Below, one piece after another: positions 12,139-17,810 of a stretch of DNA of 28,659 bases. The position numbers and the translations under genes were made by a program. Source of the stretch: a bacterium (GTDB taxonomy: Bacteria > Patescibacteria > Microgenomatia > UBA1400 > UBA12108); assembly GCA_021788365.1 (NCBI GenBank), contig JAJYKS010000009.1, positions 1-28,659 of the forward strand, read 5' to 3'. The notes beneath the pieces are model-generated. The model was not told where the DNA came from, did not search any database, and saw only the letters and a list, made by a program, of their open reading frames with translations. The first letter of the stretch is position 1. Each line of letters opens with the position of its first letter.

Positions 12139-13833
12139 CTACAATTTCCAAATCTTAAGCCCGTCCGGAGTCTTTCCGGTCACGTCGTACACCGGAGTTT
12201 TATACCCTGGCATTCGCCATCGGTCGAGCTCGGCGTAGTCCGCTTTTGTCATCTTCCAACCCAAGGCTGCCACATTCTCGTTGATATGGCTCCCTTTCGT
12301 CGATTTCACCAAAAACATAAGCTCAGGCTTACTGGACAACCAATTGAGGACGATTTGTGCCTGGGTTTTCTTATACTTTTGCGCCAACCGCTCCAAGATT
12401 GGATCCTCTATCCCTACAAGGAAACCGCGCCGGAGTGGCTGAAAGGCAATCATGGGGATCGCATGTTTTTTACAATACGCGACCACCCCATTCTCCTCGT
12501 TTGCCCGGATCATCAGGTTATAGTGAATCTCATGAGCGACCAGTGGGTGCCGCGCCACTCGCCGCACGAGCGCGAGCTGCTCCACATTGAAATTCGAGAC
12601 CCCAAGATATTTGGCCTTCCCCTCATCGATCAACCGGTCGATTTCCTCGACAACCTCCTCTATAGGAATAGACACTGCCACCGGAGCATGTATCTGTAAC
12701 ATATCCATATATGGCACCTTGAGTTCGTGCAAATGCTGCTCGACAAGCTTTGACACGTCAGAACGCCTATCAACCGGATACCCTACCTTGCAGGTTAAAA
12801 AATACGCTTCTCGGGGAAAATTGTTAATTGCCCGGGCGATAAGGGGTAAACTATACCCCGCGCCGTAATAGTGAGAAGTATCGATGTAATTCATCCCCAC
12901 GGACAAAGCATGGCGGAGTTCCTGTACATCTGCAAGATCGTCATTGTAGGGATTTTTCGTCGCGTACCCGCCAATTCCCCAAGTACCAATACCCATAACC
13001 GACACGTCAGTATCTCCGATCTTCCGCGTAGGCAGTATCACGTGCTCGTGATACACCGCACTTCGCTCATAAATAAAGTCGTACATACTGCGCATAAGCC
13101 CCGCGACGAACTTGTCGTGAATCGTGATGACAACAAAGTCCTCCTTTGTCTCATCAAAACTGACAATCTCCACGTAGTCATCCCAAAGCTTAAAGTAATT
13201 GTTATTTTCGATCTCAGACGGCAAAATACGCACCTCTTTGCGCAAACTTTTCCGCGTCTTCATCATGGGGAGGAAGGCGTCAACCTCGGTAAAGTTATAG
13301 AGCTGTCGGATCTCGATTCCCAGTTTCACCCGCCGAGCCAAGAAGTCGTAAAGGTATGTAATATATTGTTTTTCCGAAAACAGCGAACCATGCATAGGAA
13401 ATTTCTCACGGAAAACCTTGTCTTTTGCAGAAAGTGATTGTTCCATGAGCGCGATGTGTGCGTCGCGCCCCCGCTCCACACGAATGTATGTCTCGCGTGC
13501 CCCAGCAAGCGCCTGCTTCTTAAGATCGGCGACGATCGCGTCTAACTCCATAGTCTGTCGATCGAGTTTCGCCCGCTTTTGCATAAGCTCATCCCGAATA
13601 GGGTCCAAGCTCGAGAGCGTATACGTAGTACCCCGCTGCTTCCGCAGAGCCACGACAAAACCGAGCGCCGCCAGGTGTTCGAGCGCTCGATACATAGAGG
13701 ACTTGTCGAGGGAGAGCTCGCGGGCGAGTTCTGCCGGGTTGACGGCTCCCCGTGAGACGAGTGCCTGCACCACCACCACCTCATTGTCGGTAAGTCCTAT
13801 CTCGGTCAGAATGGTTTTAATAGTTGGTTGCAT
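12139..13833 (-). CDS. TrmB-family transcriptional regulator fused to an aldo/keto reductase
   Basis: A 564-aa two-part protein. Residues 1-75 are a TrmB-type winged HTH (LTDNEVVVVQALVSRGAVNPAELARELSLDKSSMYRALEHLAALG). A short coiled coil follows (about 80-115), then the TrmB sensor-like part (about 120-262, with KEVRILP and VITIHDKFVAGLM). Residues 268-564 are a complete aldo/keto reductase: VSVMGIGTWGIGG, catalytic tetrad Asp318, Tyr323 (DTSHYYGAG), Lys349 (FLTCKVGY) and His382 (LQIHAPV) at family spacing, then KYLGVSNFN and a C-terminal LVKSTKGSHINENV cofactor site. So DNA binding is joined to an apparently intact NADPH-dependent oxidoreductase. A strong promoter and palindromes precede it. 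It probably regulates genes in response to a redox cofactor or a carbonyl substrate (inference). Confidence 0.93.
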   Translation of the reverse strand: MQPTIKTILTEIGLTDNEVVVVQALVSRGAVNPAELARELSLDKSSMYRALEHLAALGFVVALRKQRGTTYTLSSLDPIRDELMQKRAKLDRQTMELDAIVADLKKQALAGARETYIRVERGRDAHIALMEQSLSAKDKVFREKFPMHGSLFSEKQYITYLYDFLARRVKLGIEIRQLYNFTEVDAFLPMMKTRKSLRKEVRILPSEIENNNYFKLWDDYVEIVSFDETKEDFVVITIHDKFVAGLMRSMYDFIYERSAVYHEHVILPTRKIGDTDVSVMGIGTWGIGGYATKNPYNDDLADVQELRHALSVGMNYIDTSHYYGAGYSLPLIARAINNFPREAYFLTCKVGYPVDRRSDVSKLVEQHLHELKVPYMDMLQIHAPVAVSIPIEEVVEEIDRLIDEGKAKYLGVSNFNVEQLALVRRVARHPLVAHEIHYNLMIRANEENGVVAYCKKHAIPMIAFQPLRRGFLVGIEDPILERLAQKYKKTQAQIVLNWLSSKPELMFLVKSTKGSHINENVAALGWKMTKADYAELDRWRMPGYKTPVYDVTGKTPDGLKIWKL

Positions 13834-13840
13834 ATGCTAC
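13826..13840. promoter_or_regulatory. Imperfect palindrome at the TrmB-AKR start, resembling the trmB operator
   Basis: GGTTGCATATGCTAC overlaps the start codon and is a near-palindrome (12 of 14 in GTTGCATATGCTAC). It shares the GTTGCAT...ATGCAAC half-sites of the perfect operator at 15551-15573, suggesting regulation by the same or a related TrmB protein. Confidence 0.45.
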
Positions 13841-13847
13841 TACCAAC

Positions 13848-13864
13848 GTTCACATTTTGTAAAC
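13848..13864. promoter_or_regulatory. Palindrome in the TrmB-AKR leader
   Basis: Read on the minus strand it is GTTTACAAAATGTGAAC: arms GTTTAC/GTGAAC (5 of 6 pairs) around AAAAT. It begins at about the predicted transcription start, a classic place for a repressor site. Confidence 0.45.
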
Positions 13865-13873
13865 ATTAGCACC

Positions 13874-13901
13874 AGTATACTCTGGATATTGGTTGTGTCA
13901 A
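13874..13901 (-). promoter_or_regulatory. Promoter of the TrmB-AKR gene
   Basis: Minus strand: consensus TTGACA (13901-13896), 16-nt spacer, TATACT (13879-13874). Predicted start near 13867, leaving a leader of about 34 nt without a strong Shine-Dalgarno. Confidence 0.75.
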
Positions 13902-13910
13902 GCCTATATT

Positions 13911-13932
13911 AGTAGTAGCACGAAATACTACT
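13911..13932. promoter_or_regulatory. Hairpin/palindrome at the 3' end of the AroE-like gene
   Basis: AGTAGTA and TACTACT (7-bp arms) around GCACGAAA, touching the stop codon. It may be a weak 3' hairpin for the operon or another operator half-site; TAGTAGC recurs by the TrmB-AKR start. No T-tract follows. Confidence 0.35.
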
Positions 13933-14771
13933 TAGACCCAGTTATGGGCAAAATCTTCGACCAAAAATTTAGCGAGTAGATCGGCATCTACAGAAATATC
14001 AAGGATCGTCTCCATTGCAAATTTTCCCTGATATAAGAACATCTTCCATCCCGACGCGTATGGGATCTGCAACCGTTGCGCGCTGGTTATTAGGGGTGGC
14101 GCAAGTGGTACAAAGGTGACATCGGCTACCGCTGAAAACCGTTGGAGGAAGGCGTCGGTAAACGTGTAATCTTCCTTGTTCCACGGCGCCCCCACATCGG
14201 TCGCGTTTACGAAAATATCCCCCGTCGCCTCGGGCAGTTTTACTAGCTCGTGTACCTCGCGCACTTGAGAGAACTCCTTCTGCACAGCCTTCGCATGAGC
14301 TAGGGTGCGGTTGTACAAAACAATCGATTTTGGCCGCACCCCATCGAGCTCCCACTGAGCAAGGAGTCCTCGTACCACCGTCCCCGCCCCCATCACAACC
14401 ACCCGCTTTCCGGCTACTTTTACGACACTGTGCACCGCATCAGACAATCCCTTTGCTGCGGCATAATAGCCGACTAGTTTGCCACTGGTATTTTTAACAA
14501 AAGACACACGCTCGATTTTTGCCGCCGCGCCGGAGAGCGTGTCCACAAGGGATACCAGCTCCGGATTTTTCTCAAAAGCCGCCGGGATAGCTCCGGCGAT
14601 ACCCAAGTCACGCATAGCACGGAAGAGAGGTCCTGGCGCAGGGTTCTGGAACAGAAGATATACGGCATTCACCCCTGCCGCCTCAAAGTACGGATTGTAT
14701 ATATTAAGTCCTCGGTTGTTGGGCTGAGTATGGAACCGAGCAATGAGTTTTGTCTCTTCATTTAGTTTCAT
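13932..14771 (-). CDS. AroE-like (shikimate dehydrogenase family) protein with altered active site
   Basis: A 279-aa protein with the AroE fold pattern. The Rossmann segment is intact: RVVVMGAGTVVRGLLAQW (GAG at 128-130), then IVLYNRTLAHA, FVNATDVG, and a family-like C-terminus (WKMFLYQGKFAMETI). The catalytic domain is altered. The shikimate-binding SxS segment reads NNRGLNIYNPYF. The region that normally carries the catalytic Lys reads GAIPAAFEKN. The NTD motif with the catalytic Asp reads GYYAAAKGL. It is therefore unlikely to be a standard shikimate dehydrogenase. The start is ATG 14771, fixed by AGGAGGTG just upstream; it overlaps the preceding TrmB gene by 14 nt, so the two are translationally coupled. 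No other shikimate-pathway genes are in the window. Confidence 0.85.
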   Translation of the reverse strand: MKLNEETKLIARFHTQPNNRGLNIYNPYFEAAGVNAVYLLFQNPAPGPLFRAMRDLGIAGAIPAAFEKNPELVSLVDTLSGAAAKIERVSFVKNTSGKLVGYYAAAKGLSDAVHSVVKVAGKRVVVMGAGTVVRGLLAQWELDGVRPKSIVLYNRTLAHAKAVQKEFSQVREVHELVKLPEATGDIFVNATDVGAPWNKEDYTFTDAFLQRFSAVADVTFVPLAPPLITSAQRLQIPYASGWKMFLYQGKFAMETILDISVDADLLAKFLVEDFAHNWV

Positions 14772-15549
14772 CTGGCAACACCTCCTGGGCAGTTTTCCAC
14801 ATAAAATCAAAGATCGAGACCATCATTTCGGTTATAAAAGCATCGTGAATCACAACTCCCAGGAATCCACCCCTGTCTTTTGTGATAAACCCCACCCTAT
14901 CGCCAAACGTCGAGAATCCCGCAGGCAGATTAAGCGAGGCTGGTAAAATCCGCACTTCCTTCAGGAAATCTTTCCGGCTCCGGTCTATCCAATCCGCTTT
15001 GTCCATAGCATTCATGAGCGTCCGCATCTCGATCTTCTTCGCCACACGTTGCTCCAAATACGAAGTCATGGACGGGTAATAGTCGACGTATCCCGATTTA
15101 ACAAGCTCGTCCGGCAAAAACTCCCGCACGGTATTTACTTTTCCACGCAACCGTTCCTCGTTCCACTGCTCGTACCCCCTCTTCCCAGAAAATAGCAAAA
15201 TATGCGAACTTGAATAGCTCTCTTTTGTATACTCGTCTATCGATTTCCCAAAAGATTTGAGGATCGGCGCGAGCTCGGCAAGCTGCTCCACTCGCCGCTC
15301 ATACACCTCCATGAGCGTTGCGGTGGGATAGGCTCCGTACGACTGGTTCCGCGTCTCACCTATCGCGTAGACAAGCCCCTTCGTAGCGAGATCTTTTAGA
15401 GCTCGATACGTCGAAGATTTATCGAGACCACACTCCGAGACAATCATAGCTCCACCCCGCACGCCCGTCCGTGCAAGATAGGTGTACACCTTTATCTCGT
15501 TCGGAGTCAGCCCCAATTGTTGCAATGCTTCGTCAGCAGAAATCGCCAT
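14758..15549 (-). CDS. TrmB-family transcriptional regulator
   Basis: A 263-aa protein with an N-terminal TrmB winged HTH (about 1-70: LGLTPNEIKVYTYLARTGVRGGAMIVSECGLDKSSTYRALKDLATKGLV), a helical linker (about 75-105) and a C-terminal sensor region that shares KEVRILP and VIHDAFITEMMVSIFDF with the TrmB-AKR fusion. It lacks the catalytic extension of that protein; the oxidoreductase partner is instead the overlapping AroE-like gene. A near-consensus promoter lies inside a perfect 10-bp-arm palindrome right before the ATG, so autoregulation is likely. It is the first gene of the operon, with a leader of only a few nt. Confidence 0.93.
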   Translation of the reverse strand: MAISADEALQQLGLTPNEIKVYTYLARTGVRGGAMIVSECGLDKSSTYRALKDLATKGLVYAIGETRNQSYGAYPTATLMEVYERRVEQLAELAPILKSFGKSIDEYTKESYSSSHILLFSGKRGYEQWNEERLRGKVNTVREFLPDELVKSGYVDYYPSMTSYLEQRVAKKIEMRTLMNAMDKADWIDRSRKDFLKEVRILPASLNLPAGFSTFGDRVGFITKDRGGFLGVVIHDAFITEMMVSIFDFMWKTAQEVLPDETK

Positions 15550-15550
15550 A

Positions 15551-15573
15551 ATAGTTGCATTATATGCAACTAT
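15551..15573. promoter_or_regulatory. Perfect operator-like palindrome over the trmB promoter
   Basis: Arms ATAGTTGCAT (15551-15560) and ATGCAACTAT (15564-15573) with spacer TAT. It covers the -10 box and the predicted transcription start, so an occupied site would block RNA polymerase. The TrmB protein encoded immediately downstream is the likely ligand. Confidence 0.8.
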
Positions 15574-15587
15574 GACTTACAAGTCAA
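15559..15587 (-). promoter_or_regulatory. Promoter of the trmB / AroE-like operon
   Basis: Minus strand: TTGACT (15587-15582), 17-nt spacer, perfect TATAAT (15564-15559). It is 9 nt from the -10 to the ATG, so the mRNA is nearly leaderless. Confidence 0.82.
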
Positions 15588-15591
15588 CTTG

Positions 15592-15662
15592 TCGGGGTGC
15601 TGAGAATTGAACTCAGACCACGTGTACCCGAAACACGTATCCTACCGTTGGACCACACCCCG
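15592..15662 (-). tRNA. tRNA-Pro (anticodon CGG)
   Basis: A 71-nt minus-strand cloverleaf: acceptor CGGGGTG/CACCCCG (the usual proline acceptor), D-stem GTCC/GGAT with a short loop, anticodon stem CGTGT/ACACG with loop TTCGGGT (anticodon CGG), T-arm CTGAG-TTCAATT-CTCAG, discriminator A. The CCA is not encoded. Its first 13 nt are duplicated 68 nt upstream, next to the likely promoter. Confidence 0.93.
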
Positions 15663-15730
15663 TGGTTTTACCTATCGCTGCCTGCCCGCAATGCTAAAGT
15701 ATAGCTTTTGCAGGCGGGGACCACACCCCG
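15663..15730. repeat. 68-bp palindromic insertion between tRNA-Pro and its promoter
   Basis: An imperfect hairpin (CCTGCCCGCAATGCTA and TATAGCTTTTGCAGGCGGG arms, about 15680-15718) bounded by an exact 13-bp direct repeat, GGACCACACCCCG at 15650-15662 (inside the tRNA) and 15718-15730. It looks like a small mobile repeat with a target duplication of the tRNA 5' end. Confidence 0.78.
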
Positions 15731-15739
15731 AACGATGTA

Positions 15740-15745
15740 ATTATA
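15740..15745 (-). promoter_or_regulatory. Likely -10 box of tRNA-Pro
   Basis: Perfect TATAAT on the minus strand, about 10 nt from the outer copy of the tRNA 5' sequence (15730) but about 78 nt from the present tRNA 5' end. Confidence 0.5.
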
Positions 15746-15793
15746 CTCGAAATACACCAAAAATTGCTCTTTGTGCGCGAACCCAATCGCTCA

Positions 15794-15821
15794 TTGATTT
15801 TCACCCCGCTCAGAATAATAT
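15794..15821 (+). promoter_or_regulatory. Promoter of the 96-aa hypothetical
   Basis: TTGATT (15794-15799), 16-nt spacer, TAATAT (15816-15821), then 6 nt to ATG 15828. Leaderless arrangement. Confidence 0.55.
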
Positions 15822-15827
15822 AGACAT

Positions 15828-16118
15828 ATGGGCGAGAAAACCACCAAACAAAAATGGCAAGATCGTATGGCCCCACTTCACTTGGCGGTAACTGCCGACA
15901 ATCTAGCTGAAATTAAAAAGGACAGCGGTGGCAACCCGCTAGGCTCCACCGGAGCAGCAGTGCATGAGAAAGTACAAGATATTGCAGCCACCAATAAAAG
16001 AGAAGCCGCAATCAAAGAAGCCAAATTTTATGCACGATTACCAGATTGGATAATCAAATTGCTCGCCGATCAAAAACGCGGCCTCCATATAAATGAAGAC
16101 GATTCAGAAGAATTTTAA
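15828..16118 (+). CDS. Hypothetical protein, 96 aa
   Basis: A soluble, charged, mostly helical protein (MGEKTTKQKWQDRMAPLHLAV...) with a Gly-rich break (DSGGNPLGSTGAA) and an acidic tail ending DDSEEF. No recognised domain. The start is supported by a promoter whose -10 lies 6 nt before the ATG. Its TAA stop shares the palindrome TTAA with the stop of the convergent gene, a sign of extreme compaction. Confidence 0.65.
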   Translation: MGEKTTKQKWQDRMAPLHLAVTADNLAEIKKDSGGNPLGSTGAAVHEKVQDIAATNKREAAIKEAKFYARLPDWIIKLLADQKRGLHINEDDSEEF

Positions 16119-16966
16119 CTCCTTTTCAGCCCCAATCGCTTGTTATATTCTGTAAGCAAAAACTCGTTATCGTCCCAACCATGTATTTCCTTCCCTCTCG
16201 CGTATGTCCATCGCTGTAGGGGGCCAAGAAACATCCCAAAAACCTGTTTTAGCGCTTTCGTAGCTACTTTTCCTAGAGTATGCGCGCGGGCAAACTCGCG
16301 CACCTCCTTCACTCCACTGTGCCAATCCCCACGCCTCAATAGTTCTGTAGCCAACCACTCGTATACGGTGGCTTGCCGGTCACCCGTCGTCACGCGTTTT
16401 GCCTCCGCTGCCACCTCCATCAACACACGCGTCCCTTGAGGGGAGGTATCGCGAACAGCTAAAAGACGCTCAAAAGGAGCAAATCCTCGATCACTCTCTG
16501 GAAGACCTACTACTTCTTCAGCATGTGTAAGGAGCTCGATGGCCATCGACGCATACATCCCATCACCGGTAAGTCCACCGGCTTTTAGGCAGAGTCGAGC
16601 AGCGTCTCGCATCTGGTTATATTCCATCGAAGCACGTGCTTCTGGGTCATGCATCCGCTCTACACCCTGATACCGTCGCTCGATTAAGTCACTCGCTGAG
16701 AGTAATACTTCTCTCACGCTGCCGCCAAACTTGTGCTGCACTGCCGCTGACTGCAGAGAAACCTCTGCAATCCTCGCCAAACCATAAAACTTTGGCAACA
16801 AGTCTACCGGAATTTGATCCACACCCACATCCCCAACAAGCGTGTCGACAGCGTTCCACACTGCTATGGGTGAATGAAACTCCCCAAAACCGCGAATTCT
16901 CGACTCCTCCAAATGCCCGAGATCAACAGCCTGGAGTGCATCTAACGCTTCCTGAGGAATACTCAT
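16115..16966 (-). CDS. Hypothetical helical protein, 283 aa
   Basis: A soluble protein rich in Ala, Leu, Glu and Arg, predicted mostly alpha-helical and possibly repeat-like (EALDALQAVDLGHLEESR..., ASMAIELLTHAEEVVGLPESD..., ATVYEWLATELLRRGDWHSG). No catalytic motif, membrane span or signal peptide is visible, and I do not recognise the family; a TPR/HEAT-like scaffold is possible. TATACT (16979-16974) lies 7 nt before the ATG (leaderless pattern). It is divergent from the S51 peptidase with a 53-nt gap, and its stop overlaps that of the 96-aa gene. Confidence 0.75.
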   Translation of the reverse strand: MSIPQEALDALQAVDLGHLEESRIRGFGEFHSPIAVWNAVDTLVGDVGVDQIPVDLLPKFYGLARIAEVSLQSAAVQHKFGGSVREVLLSASDLIERRYQGVERMHDPEARASMEYNQMRDAARLCLKAGGLTGDGMYASMAIELLTHAEEVVGLPESDRGFAPFERLLAVRDTSPQGTRVLMEVAAEAKRVTTGDRQATVYEWLATELLRRGDWHSGVKEVREFARAHTLGKVATKALKQVFGMFLGPLQRWTYARGKEIHGWDDNEFLLTEYNKRLGLKRS

Positions 16967-16973
16967 AACCTAT

Positions 16974-16979
16974 AGTATA
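16974..16979 (-). promoter_or_regulatory. -10 box of the 283-aa hypothetical
   Basis: TATACT on the minus strand, 7 nt before ATG 16966. Leaderless arrangement; no clear -35. Confidence 0.5.
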
Positions 16980-17019
16980 CCACTCAAGGAAAGCTTCCGC
17001 ATGCTATTATGGACTTGGT

Positions 17020-17715
17020 ATGTCCGAGTTAGCTACCACACTCGTCCTCGAAGGTTCCGGTGAGTTTACGCCGGCAATGGAGAACACCGACCGATATCTG
17101 CTATCAAAGATCGGTAAACAACATCCCACCGTTGCCATTCTGCCGACAGCCGCAGGTCTGGAACACGACTGGCACAAATGGATAGACGATGGTGTTCACC
17201 ACTTCCGGTACTTAGGGGTCTCTCCTCTAAGTGTCGTCGGCCTCGAGGTACGCAGTCGCCAGGACGCCGGCGATCCCCAGTGGACAACACTGGTCGAATC
17301 TGCCGATCTCCTGTACCTCTCCGGTGGCTCGCCGCACCACCTCCACGCTTCGCTGACTGACACGCCGCTGTGGCAGGCAATCGTCGACCGATACCACCGA
17401 GGCATGATCCTCGCCGGTGCTTCCGCCGGAGCGATGGTCTTGGGCGCGTACATGCCGAGGACCATAGGTCCGAAGGTCCTGAGCGGAGTCGAAGGACCAA
17501 CCTGGACCCCCGCCTTCGGCCTGGTCCCCTACTCCGTCCTCCCCCACTACGACCACGTGCCTCGTTTTCTCAAAGGTTGGCGCGAACGTTTACTAAAAAG
17601 TACCCCACCAGAAATTAAAAAAACACTTATAGGTATTGACGAAGACACCGCGCTGATTATAGAAAATAATACCGAGAAAATACTCGGACGCGGCACCGTT
17701 ACACGAATTAGATAG
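17020..17715 (+). CDS. Peptidase S51 family protein (cyanophycinase / dipeptidase E-like)
   Basis: A 231-aa member of the S51 class of serine peptidases, which have a class-I-glutamine-amidotransferase-like fold and cleave Asp-containing dipeptides or cyanophycin. Motifs: VAILPTAAG (about 38-46), LLYLSGGSPHHL (98-108), and the nucleophile elbow ILAGASAGAMVLG with Ser135. Length matches the family. Residues 153-160 (VLSGVEGP) are encoded by a copy of a short palindromic repeat, in a surface-loop position after the nucleophile helix. TATTAT lies 9 nt before the ATG. Which S51 substrate it uses cannot be told; no cyanophycin synthetase is seen. Confidence 0.87.
   Translation: MSELATTLVLEGSGEFTPAMENTDRYLLSKIGKQHPTVAILPTAAGLEHDWHKWIDDGVHHFRYLGVSPLSVVGLEVRSRQDAGDPQWTTLVESADLLYLSGGSPHHLHASLTDTPLWQAIVDRYHRGMILAGASAGAMVLGAYMPRTIGPKVLSGVEGPTWTPAFGLVPYSVLPHYDHVPRFLKGWRERLLKSTPPEIKKTLIGIDEDTALIIENNTEKILGRGTVTRIR
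17477..17496. repeat. TCCTGAGC...GTCGAAGGA palindromic repeat, copy 3, inside the S51 gene
   Basis: TCCTGAGCGGAGTCGAAGGA, extended to GGTCCT/AGGACC ends (17475-17498), read in frame as VLSGVEGP. Confidence 0.8.
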
Positions 17716-17810
17716 TTCCATCGTCAGTCGAGGAACAGGGAAAACTCAATCACACGCTCGCACGTTCCCCGTGAATTCCAATTTCTTTCAACTAATGACA
17801 CAATGGTCAC

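Noticed and set aside
13932..14771. Calling the AroE-like gene a true shikimate dehydrogenase (aroE)
   Set aside because: The substrate and catalytic motifs are replaced, and no other shikimate-pathway gene is nearby.
15663..15730. A phage or plasmid attachment site at tRNA-Pro
   Set aside because: The duplication is at the tRNA 5' end, only 68 bp apart, with a palindrome and no integrase. A small repeat insertion explains it better.
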